Of a stretch of DNA of 64,000 bases, positions 35,820 through 42,823 are shown in pieces. The DNA is from Bacteroidales bacterium (GTDB lineage: Bacteria > Bacteroidota > Bacteroidia > Bacteroidales > UBA932): the NCBI GenBank assembly GCA_024401925.1, contig JAKSKD010000003.1, forward strand, positions 1-64,000, read 5' to 3'. The position numbers and the translations under genes were made by a program. A model generated the notes under the pieces. The model did no database searches. It was not told the origin of the DNA and saw only the letters and a program-made list of their open reading frames with translations. The first letter of the stretch is position 1. Every line of letters starts with the position of its first letter.

Positions 35820-36731
35820 TTATGACAATCCGATGAAACAATCCTCGATTCCGGCCTCAATAGGCTCAATTGTACATCCATTTATTCCGGCCGCATCAAG
35901 AACCGACAGGAGTTCTCCCTCGCCCGGTCCATCTTCGGACACGGAAACATGGCATTCACAGCCGAATGAACTGCACTGGACAACACCGTCCAACGGGCGC
36001 AAAGTCTTCAGAATATTGAACATATTCTCTCCCCTTGCGGCGTATATTTTATACGGATAGCGCGAGCGAATTTCTTCAGGAGAACCCTGTCCTATTATTT
36101 TTCCATTGAGAATGAGAGCAATCCTGTCACAAAGTCCCGCCTCGTCCATATATGGTGTCGAGACGAAAATAGTAACACCGGAAGCTTTGATTCTCGCGAG
36201 CATCGCCCAGAACTCCCTGCGGCTCACGGCATCCACTCCGGTGGTAGGTTCGTCCAGGAACAGCACCTCCGGTTTATGAACAAGAGCGCAGCACAAAGCC
36301 AGTTTCTGTTTCATTCCCCCGGACAGATCACGGGCCCTGCGGTCCTTGAACATTTCAATCTGGGAATATATTTCCTTTATTGTATCATAATTCTCCTCGA
36401 CGGATGTTCCGAAAACAGTGGCATAGAACTTCAGATTTTCCTCAACGCTAAGATCTTGATACAAAGCGAAATGGCCCGGCATATAACCTATGGTCCTACG
36501 TATGTCCGCGTAATTTTCGACGACATCCTTCCCTTCCACGGAGGCTTTCCCGGAATCTGCAAGCGACAATGTGGTCAATATCCTGAACAAAGATGTCTTT
36601 CCCGCTCCGTCCGGACCTATAAGTCCGAACAGCTCGCCACTCTTTATCTCAAGATTTATATCCTGCAAGGCCCTGGTTGCCTTGTAGGATTTGCATATTC
36701 CTTCGACTTTTATTGCAATCCGGTCATCCAT
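35820..36731 (-). CDS. ABC transporter ATP-binding protein (YbhF N-terminal-half type)
   Basis: This 303-residue ATPase has Walker A GPDGAGKTS, signature DLSGGMKQKLA, Walker B VLFLDEPTTGVDA and switch STPYMDEAGLC (Pro in place of the usual His), plus a C-terminal extension of about 80 residues. In E. coli the two ATPase halves are fused as YbhF; here they are separate genes two nt apart. It is just downstream of the HlyD gene. Confidence 0.9.
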   Translation of the reverse strand: MDDRIAIKVEGICKSYKATRALQDINLEIKSGELFGLIGPDGAGKTSLFRILTTLSLADSGKASVEGKDVVENYADIRRTIGYMPGHFALYQDLSVEENLKFYATVFGTSVEENYDTIKEIYSQIEMFKDRRARDLSGGMKQKLALCCALVHKPEVLFLDEPTTGVDAVSRREFWAMLARIKASGVTIFVSTPYMDEAGLCDRIALILNGKIIGQGSPEEIRSRYPYKIYAARGENMFNILKTLRPLDGVVQCSSFGCECHVSVSEDGPGEGELLSVLDAAGINGCTIEPIEAGIEDCFIGLS

Positions 36732-36736
36732 ATGCC

Positions 36737-37633
36737 TTACTTTCTGACATAGGCATACATTCCGAGACGAATGTCGCCGTCATTTTTCAATGCAACCTTT
36801 ACTGCATATACCATATCTGCACGCTCATCGCGTGTCTGAATATTTTTCGGAGTGAACTCCGCCTGGGAGGAGATTGATGTGATGCGTCCTTCATACTCCT
36901 TCGGAGAAGCCGTACCGTCATCAGGAATCACCGTTACTGTATCACCCAACTTCATACCCGACAGCTGAGACGTTGTGAAATACGCGCGTACATAAACATT
37001 GTCCAAGTCTGCTATCTTGAAAAGAGGCTTTCCTGCCGTCACCGTCTCTCCTTTTTCCACATACTTTGTAAGTACCGTTCCTGTCACCGGCGCAATAATA
37101 TGGCATTTTGACAACTGATCCTCCTTTTGGGCAAGCTGGATTCCATATGTTGATATGTCGGAGATTACGCTGGAATTTCCCCGTTCCCAGCTTTGGGTCT
37201 GAGCGGAAATCTGAGCATTGAGTATCGCAATTTTATCCCTTATGTCGTCAACTTGCTTTGTGGTCGCGGCATTGCTTTCCAGAAGTTTGGAATATCTTAC
37301 CAGGTCCTTTTCTAGACTTTCCAGCTGATTCAGGTTAGGTTCTGACTGGCGTTTGATATCGACCATACGGGACTTTGCTCCTTCCATTCTCTCTTTAAGT
37401 TCCCGTATCTGGAGCACAATCTGTATAGAATCTATTCCGCCTATCATCTGTCCGGCCTCGACCCTGTCCCCTTCCTCAAGATTAAAGTCAAGGATTTTTC
37501 CGTTGCTTTCCGCAGAAACAGTGACCTCAGTTGCCTCAATCTGTCCGCAGGCATCGAACTTAATGTCGTTGCCGCAGGACTGTACCATTGCTGAAAGCGC
37601 CAGTAGCGCCAATAATATATGCTTAGTCTTCAT
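36737..37633 (-). CDS. HlyD-family periplasmic adaptor (lipoprotein)
   Basis: This 298-residue protein has a lipoprotein signal (LALSAMVQSCGND). The barrel-sandwich (lipoyl) halves are VSAESNGKILDFNLEEGDRV (about 42-61) and APVTGTVLTKYVEKGETV (about 180-197), with an alpha-hairpin coiled coil between (about 75-155) and a beta-barrel after. It links the inner-membrane ABC-2 transporter to TolC. It is second in the efflux operon. Confidence 0.92.
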   Translation of the reverse strand: MKTKHILLALLALSAMVQSCGNDIKFDACGQIEATEVTVSAESNGKILDFNLEEGDRVEAGQMIGGIDSIQIVLQIRELKERMEGAKSRMVDIKRQSEPNLNQLESLEKDLVRYSKLLESNAATTKQVDDIRDKIAILNAQISAQTQSWERGNSSVISDISTYGIQLAQKEDQLSKCHIIAPVTGTVLTKYVEKGETVTAGKPLFKIADLDNVYVRAYFTTSQLSGMKLGDTVTVIPDDGTASPKEYEGRITSISSQAEFTPKNIQTRDERADMVYAVKVALKNDGDIRLGMYAYVRK

Positions 37634-37639
37634 AACTAT

Positions 37640-38908
37640 TTAATTTTCAATTCCTATTGTATTTTGCAGATCAAGTACCGCCATTATGTACTGTATAATA
37701 TGGATGTCAGAATTCAAACGGGCATTGAACTCATCATCAAGCAGACTCAGATAGTCGTTCATCTTTATCACTCCTTCCTTATACTGGTTTTCAGCGGTCT
37801 CTCGTATACTTTGCCGGAGGCTGATGATTTCGCCGTCACGACGCATTACGTCAGCGGCTTTTTCAATCTCACTCTGCTTCTCCAGCGCCTCTATGGAAGT
37901 ATTCAATAAGAAACTCTTACGAGCAAGCTCAACCTTGGAGGCTTCCGCATCTGACTTTCTGCGGTCATTCCTGATAGTGTAAAACCCGCCCAGGTTCCAC
38001 TGCATCTTGAGGCCGGCGACAAAGTACGGGTCGAATTTGCCGGATAGCATATTGAGGCCCGGCCTGCCATATCCCGCCTGGAGATTAAGGTTGAGACGCG
38101 GGGAAAGATTGACGTTCAGCTGATGTTTCTGCAAGTCGATCTGCTTTGACTGGGCATCATAGAGAGCAAGTTCCGGCCTTGAAATCTCTCCATAGGAAGC
38201 ATTGTATGCATCCACCTCCGGTTCCTCGAAAGAATAATTCTGCATATCCGTGCCTGTCAGCATACTGAGCATCTGGACATACGCCTTTCGGTCAGTCTGC
38301 AAGGCGATTTTCTGCTGGTCGCAAGAAAGAATGGACACCTTTATCTGATCCCGGTCAGATGCGTATGCGACTCCGTTCTCAACCATTGACTCCATCTCAT
38401 CGAGTGTCCGTTTCAGACTTTCAGAAAGCACCTCGTTCAATGAGAGCTGCCTGTCAATCAAGTTAATTCCAAGGTAGATATTCTGAACCCTGGACCTGAT
38501 GGAATAGAGATTCACATCCAACTGCCGGCTTTTCACATCAGCCCCGGCATCAACAAGTTTCCGCTTGACAGAAGTTGCCCCACCATCCCAGATTTGTTGA
38601 GTGAGGTCTGCAGAAATCCCATACTGATCGTGGGGAATATCGAACTTCATACCCGGAATATCGAAAGGCATTTCCACAACAACCGACTGCCAGGAGGCCT
38701 TGCCTGATACATTCAATTGAGGAGCCCAGGCCGTTGTCGCGTTACTGATATCATATTTACGCGTCAGCTCTATCAGATTGTACTCCTGAATCTGCGGATA
38801 ATTGTCATACGCAAGCTGTATGCAACGTTCGAGGTCTGTCTGCGAGAAAGCCGGTTGGACAATAATAATTGCTATTGCCGTGATAAAGAGGGATTTACAG
38901 CTTTTCAT
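37640..38908 (-). CDS. TolC-family outer-membrane efflux protein
   Basis: The start at 38908 gives 422 residues with a signal peptide (LFITAIAIIIVQPAFS, cleavage before QT). The family opening is DLERCIQLAYDNYPQIQEYN. Two repeated halves of long helices and short strands follow, consistent with a trimeric channel-tunnel. It is the first gene of the efflux operon, opposite the TetR gene, with a recognisable promoter and operator. Confidence 0.92.
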   Translation of the reverse strand: MKSCKSLFITAIAIIIVQPAFSQTDLERCIQLAYDNYPQIQEYNLIELTRKYDISNATTAWAPQLNVSGKASWQSVVVEMPFDIPGMKFDIPHDQYGISADLTQQIWDGGATSVKRKLVDAGADVKSRQLDVNLYSIRSRVQNIYLGINLIDRQLSLNEVLSESLKRTLDEMESMVENGVAYASDRDQIKVSILSCDQQKIALQTDRKAYVQMLSMLTGTDMQNYSFEEPEVDAYNASYGEISRPELALYDAQSKQIDLQKHQLNVNLSPRLNLNLQAGYGRPGLNMLSGKFDPYFVAGLKMQWNLGGFYTIRNDRRKSDAEASKVELARKSFLLNTSIEALEKQSEIEKAADVMRRDGEIISLRQSIRETAENQYKEGVIKMNDYLSLLDDEFNARLNSDIHIIQYIMAVLDLQNTIGIEN

Positions 38909-38938
38909 ATTGTTCACACCATAGTTTAACTTAGTTGT

Positions 38939-38954
38939 TTAACAGATATGTTAA
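38939..38954. promoter_or_regulatory. TetR-type operator candidate
   Basis: TTAACA-GATA-TGTTAA is a perfect 6-4-6 palindrome. It lies just downstream of the -7 box of the TolC/HlyD/ABC operon and near the TetR gene, where a TetR dimer could block the efflux operon. Direct copies of GTTTAAC lie beside it. Confidence 0.5.
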
Positions 38955-38962
38955 TTATAGGG

Positions 38963-39012
38963 CAAAGCTACATCAATTAAATTTGCATTCAAAGAAAATT
39001 GGAATAAATTTG
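38963..39012. promoter_or_regulatory. overlapping divergent promoters (efflux operon / tetR)
   Basis: Minus strand: -33 TTTG at 38993-38990 and -7 TAGCTTTG at 38970-38963, spacing 19 nt. Plus strand: -33 TTTG at 38982-38985 and -7 TAAATTTG at 39005-39012, spacing 19 nt. Both match the Bacteroidetes consensus fully. The boxes interleave, so both would be affected by one regulator. Confidence 0.7.
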
Positions 39013-39031
39013 TAAATATTAAGTACAGGAA

Positions 39032-39634
39032 ATGACAAAAGAGCAAGAAATACAGGCAGTTGCAGAAGAAGAATTCTACCATAACGGTTATCAGGCAACC
39101 TCTATGGTGACCGTTGCGAGACGAGCAGGTGTAACACACGCGATGGTAAACTATTACTACCGGTCCAAAGAGCAACTGTTCCTGAAGATACTCGACAGCC
39201 ACACATATTCCTTCATCGAGAACCTCCGTCCGGTAATGAAGGAAGACTGTGATTTCATTCAGGCACTCATTGACGTGTCGGATTATGTATTTGACACGCT
39301 GAATGCAGACAGGATGTTTCCATCCCTGATTCTTGACGTCATACGAACAGCCCCGGAGATGTTGGACCGCTACAGAGAATCCGCAGAATCTTTTGCGTCT
39401 GAAACGATAGGCAGACACGCCGCACGCTTGAATAAGGAAATCGAGGCAGGAAGAATTGTTGAAACCTCAATGAAGGAGATACTTGAAAATATATTGATGC
39501 TGGCAGCATCCCCGTTCCTTCTGATTCCGACCCTGGAAAACGTCTGCAGGCTTAGCGCCGAGGACATTGACAACTATCTTTCCCGCCGCAAAAAAGAAAT
39601 TGCAGTCATCATCCGCTCCAGATACTCCAGATAA
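39032..39634 (+). CDS. TetR-family transcriptional regulator
   Basis: This 200-residue protein has an N-terminal helix-turn-helix (about 8-48): IQAVAEEEFYHNGYQATSM, VARRAGVTHAMVNYYYRSKE. The C-terminal helical ligand domain is unassigned. It is divergent from the TolC/HlyD/ABC-2 operon and very likely represses it until an exported compound is bound; the palindrome at 38939-38954 is a likely site. Confidence 0.92.
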   Translation: MTKEQEIQAVAEEEFYHNGYQATSMVTVARRAGVTHAMVNYYYRSKEQLFLKILDSHTYSFIENLRPVMKEDCDFIQALIDVSDYVFDTLNADRMFPSLILDVIRTAPEMLDRYRESAESFASETIGRHAARLNKEIEAGRIVETSMKEILENILMLAASPFLLIPTLENVCRLSAEDIDNYLSRRKKEIAVIIRSRYSR

Positions 39635-39665
39635 GACATCAGCTTACCTTCAATAAAGCAATAAA

Positions 39666-39850
39666 AGACTTTCCGGGAACATTTTCTGACTCCTCTCACT
39701 GCAAAACTTCCGCTTCGCTCCATCCTTCCCACAGTCTCCTGCGTCATTGTCTTCGCAATGACTTGTATCCTGCGGGCCCCTCCCTCTTACAAGTCCGAGG
39801 GCGGACACGGTTTTTCTAGTGAGAGGAGTCAGTAAATGTTCCGAAAGACT
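39666..39850. repeat. MITE-like palindromic element, copy A
   Basis: The ends are imperfect inverted repeats of about 33 bp (39666-39700 and 39850-39818, sharing CTGACTCCTCTCACT). The interior includes a GTCATTG-TCTTCG-CAATGAC hairpin. Bases 39677-39782 recur in inverted orientation as copy B at 40679-40784 with one mismatch in 106. It has no coding content and lies just before the toxin-antitoxin pair. Confidence 0.65.
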
Positions 39851-39899
39851 AATACAGCGCGAAAGTGACTTCAGGTCGCGAAGTCACGAAATATCAAGA

Positions 39900-39965
39900 T
39901 TGTAATATTTTACAACAATTTAGGAGATTTGTTTTGTGATATTGGTATTTTTTGTAACTTTACAA
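39900..39965 (+). promoter_or_regulatory. promoter with two HigA-type operator palindromes
   Basis: TTGTAA-TATT-TTACAA (39900-39915) and TTGTAA-CT-TTACAA (39952-39965) are perfect palindromes of the same half-site. The second covers the -7-like box TAACTTTA (39955-39962) and ends 1 nt before the toxin ATG. A TTTG at 39933-39936 sits 18 nt upstream of the -7 box. This is the layout of autoregulated toxin-antitoxin promoters. Confidence 0.6.
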
Positions 39966-39966
39966 C

Positions 39967-40299
39967 ATGGAGCGAGAGATAAGAGCATACAAGAATAATT
40001 TCACTGATTTCATAGCGTCACTTAAAGACGTGGAAGCCCGAAAAATATTTTACATTCTTGATATGCTGAAGATGCAGGAGAGATTAAGTGCAAAGTTTGT
40101 CAAACACATAGAGGATGGGATTTACGAACTTCGTGCAGAACATAACGGGAATATATTCAGGGTGTTTTTCATTTTTGACGATGGAAGTATCGTACTTCTT
40201 CTAAATGGATTTCAGAAGAAAACACAGAAAACACCAAGAAAGGAAATAGAACTGGCTAAAAAATTGAAAAAAGAATATTATGCAGAAAAGGGAAAGTAA
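39967..40299 (+). CDS. HigB/RelE-like toxin (phage Gp49-like)
   Basis: This 110-residue protein has the Gp49/HigB pattern: a helical start, a central LSAKFVKHIEDGIYELRAE, then strands NIFRVFFIFDDGSIVLLLNGFQKKTQKTP, and a basic helical tail rich in Lys. Such toxins cut mRNA at the ribosome. Overlap of 20 nt with the next gene couples toxin and antitoxin. The toxin-first order is typical of HigBA. Confidence 0.88.
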   Translation: MEREIRAYKNNFTDFIASLKDVEARKIFYILDMLKMQERLSAKFVKHIEDGIYELRAEHNGNIFRVFFIFDDGSIVLLLNGFQKKTQKTPRKEIELAKKLKKEYYAEKGK

Positions 40300-40612
40300 T
40301 ATAGTAGATATAGATGCAATGATGAATGAAAGATTCGGTGCAGTTGGTTCCGAATCAAGGAATGAATTCAGAAAAGAAGCGTACAACTACTGCGTGGGAC
40401 AGTTAATTCTAGAAGCAAGGAAACAAGAATCTATGACCCAGACAGAACTGGCTGAAAAAATCGGAGCGAACAAATCGTATATTTCCCGCATTGAAAAAGG
40501 TCAGGTAGAACCGGGCGCAAGCACGTTTCTGAGAATCATTGATGCCCTCGGCCTCAGGTTTGAAATTGTCAAACCCATGACTTTTGCATTGAGGTCTCCT
40601 AATGCTAATTAA
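40280..40612 (+). CDS. HigA-like XRE antitoxin
   Basis: This 110-residue protein has a C-terminal XRE helix-turn-helix (TQTELAEKIGANKSYISRIE, then KGQVEPGASTFLRIIDALG). The N-terminal part would bind the toxin. It probably represses the operon through the palindromes at 39900-39965. The start overlaps the toxin gene by 20 nt. Confidence 0.88.
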   Translation: MQKRESNIVDIDAMMNERFGAVGSESRNEFRKEAYNYCVGQLILEARKQESMTQTELAEKIGANKSYISRIEKGQVEPGASTFLRIIDALGLRFEIVKPMTFALRSPNAN

Positions 40613-40678
40613 CACTAATAAAGTCCTGATAAAAATAGAGTTCGGATGGGATTAATACGACTAAAGTTGCTGCAAGAA

Positions 40679-40784
40679 GAGGGGCCCGCAGGATACAAGT
40701 CATTGCGAAGACAATGACGCAGGAGACTGTGGGAAGGATGGAGCGAAGCGGAAGTTTTGCAGTGAGAGGTGTCAGAAAATGTTC
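40679..40784. repeat. MITE-like element, copy B (inverted relative to copy A)
   Basis: This 106-bp segment is the reverse complement of 39677-39782 with one mismatch. It lacks the second terminal repeat of copy A, so it is partial. Together the copies flank the toxin-antitoxin operon, and B ends 8 bp before the stop of the TonB receptor gene. Confidence 0.7.
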
Positions 40785-40792
40785 TCGTATGA

Positions 40793-42751
40793 TTAATAAA
40801 CTGCGAAGGTGATTTTCAGGGAACCGTTGAAAGGTGCGGCAGGATAGACACCGCCGGAATAGGCATAGGCGTAATAATGACGGTTGAAAATGTTATTCAG
40901 ATATGCTCCGAGGCCGAGACGCCCTTGCCTGTGTGCTCCGATCTGAAAATAGAAATCCGTGGAATAGTCAAAAGCCGTAGTGCAATATGAAGGAACAAGA
41001 TGCTCCAAAGAGGAACTGTTGTCCCAATATTGTTTTCCTACATATTTTGTGGTGAGGCGGAATCGACCGGCTTTTTCGAAGTCGAAGAATGCGCTCAATC
41101 CACCGACAAATGAAGGGCTCAGAAGTATCTCTTTTGACACATCAGACCCATCCTTGTATCGGTTGGAACTGATGCAGGCATTTCCTTCGAAACGCAGCCA
41201 GGAAGTGGCGGAAGCGGAAGCGGATAGTTCCACTCCCCTCCTGAATCCCATCTCAACATTGCTCTTCACAGCATATCCGGATGAATTCAGAATACCGGTT
41301 TCCAGCAGCATATCCCTATATTCCATAGCATAGACATTGGCTTCGGCAGAGAAAATATTCCCCGTATATGTGTAGGCGGCCTCGACATCAAGCATTCTTT
41401 CAGGGCGTACGGAGAGATCCGCCTGGATATCCGAGCGCGACGGTTCCCTGTTTCCAATTGCCGCATACGCACGTAAGCCCTGATTGTCTGCAACCTGAAA
41501 ATTTACTCCCAATCGCGGGCTAAGGAAATTCCAGGATTCCTGATAATCCAGCATCTGGCTGTACTCATCAGGACCGGACATATTATGCAGCACTCCCCTG
41601 TACTGCAGTTCCTCATACAGCAGGACGCGGTCATTCACACTCCATTCGGCACGCTGCCAAATATCCGCTTCATTCTTCACGGCAGAGTTACGGTACCACT
41701 GCACGCTGTCCGCTTCCCCGAAATGCTGCCCGTCATAATGCGAGAGATAGACACCGGCTCGGAGGCTGACCTTATTAAGATCCGCATTCAAATCAGTCCT
41801 GACGACATAAAGTCCATTATCAAGCGCGTCCTTAGTTCCGGGATAGGCATAGTACCCCGAGCCTTTGGAATAATTCAGAGTCGTACTCCAGGATAGCGCG
41901 TGCCACAAATGTGAATAATTAAATTGGAAATGGTTCTGGATATAGTTGTCGGTTGCGCCCGGAGCGGCATTGTAACGAGGATCCTTGTCAAAAGTCTCAA
42001 AAGGAACACCCTCCCAGGTTATTCCGGTACATTGTTTTCCCTGCAAAAAAGTAAACCGGACAGAATTATTGTCATTCTTCCATCCGGCCACGCCATAAAT
42101 AGAACGGACATCAGCCGGAGCATTCCTGATGTACCCGTCCGAATGGCTGAGCGAAAATGCGGCATCAGCATAAAAACCGGATGGAAGTGTACCCGATGAT
42201 GCAGAGACAGAAGCTCCGAAAGTACCGAAAGACCCGGCGGAGATGTCTGCGGAGGCGCTGGCGGCATCATGGACTCCCGTGGCAAGGTCTATTCCGGCTC
42301 CGAATGACCCCGGCCCGGCTGAAATTGTACCGAGGCCACGCTGCATCTGCACGGACCCGAGGATGCCGGACAATCCGGGAATGTTCACCCAGAAAACCTC
42401 CTGGGATTCAGCATCATTAAGCGTAATGCCATTTAGAGTGACATTCGTCTGATAGCCGCCTACGCCCCTGATCCTTATGGAGGTATAGCCAAGACCCGTA
42501 CCGCCTTCCTGAGTGGAAACGACAGACGGAAGCGAGCCTAACATCATTGGCAGGGACGAGGCCGGTTCCGACCGTTCCAATTCAAGTTTTCCGACAAAGA
42601 CATTGGCAACGGGCGTAAGCTTCCCGGCTCTTGAAGCCGCGACCACGACACTGTCAATCCTGTCATTTTCAAACGATTTCCCGTCATCCGGACCTACTGA
42701 CGGGGCAGTGGAGAAAAGCAGCGCGAAAGCTGCGAACAAATCAATAATCAT
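40793..42751 (-). CDS. TonB-dependent outer-membrane receptor, TPP-riboswitch-controlled
   Basis: This 652-residue receptor has an N-terminal hydrophobic leader (MIIDLFAAFALLFSTAPSV), a plug domain (about 45-165, with SIRIRGVGGYQTNVTLNGI) and a 22-strand-type barrel to the end. The TPP riboswitch directly before it indicates uptake of thiamine or a thiamine precursor, as known for riboswitch-linked TonB receptors in Bacteroidetes; this is inference. The start codon is immediately after the riboswitch's last helix. Confidence 0.92.
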   Translation of the reverse strand: MIIDLFAAFALLFSTAPSVGPDDGKSFENDRIDSVVVAASRAGKLTPVANVFVGKLELERSEPASSLPMMLGSLPSVVSTQEGGTGLGYTSIRIRGVGGYQTNVTLNGITLNDAESQEVFWVNIPGLSGILGSVQMQRGLGTISAGPGSFGAGIDLATGVHDAASASADISAGSFGTFGASVSASSGTLPSGFYADAAFSLSHSDGYIRNAPADVRSIYGVAGWKNDNNSVRFTFLQGKQCTGITWEGVPFETFDKDPRYNAAPGATDNYIQNHFQFNYSHLWHALSWSTTLNYSKGSGYYAYPGTKDALDNGLYVVRTDLNADLNKVSLRAGVYLSHYDGQHFGEADSVQWYRNSAVKNEADIWQRAEWSVNDRVLLYEELQYRGVLHNMSGPDEYSQMLDYQESWNFLSPRLGVNFQVADNQGLRAYAAIGNREPSRSDIQADLSVRPERMLDVEAAYTYTGNIFSAEANVYAMEYRDMLLETGILNSSGYAVKSNVEMGFRRGVELSASASATSWLRFEGNACISSNRYKDGSDVSKEILLSPSFVGGLSAFFDFEKAGRFRLTTKYVGKQYWDNSSSLEHLVPSYCTTAFDYSTDFYFQIGAHRQGRLGLGAYLNNIFNRHYYAYAYSGGVYPAAPFNGSLKITFAVY

Positions 42752-42821
42752 TTCCTTACGGCGGTATGAACCGCATCAAGTTCAAAGGGACTCTCTCAAT
42801 CCGTTTCCGGATACCCCAATC
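42752..42821 (-). promoter_or_regulatory. TPP (THI-box) riboswitch
   Basis: On the minus strand the order is GGGGTATCCGGAAACGGAT, then TGAGAGAGTCCC, then TTTGAACTTGATGCGGTTCA, then TACCGCCGTAAGGAAATG. The TGAGA, GAACTTGAT and CCGCCGTAAGGA segments match the THI-box core. The aptamer ends at the receptor's start codon, so TPP binding would hide the start region (translational control). It begins 2-4 nt after the stop of the upstream amidase gene, with no terminator between. Confidence 0.9.
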
Positions 42822-42823
42822 AT

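Noticed and set aside
39666..40784. CRISPR-like repeats near the toxin-antitoxin pair
   Set aside because: There are only two copies, in inverted orientation and 1 kb apart, with no spacer series and no cas genes.
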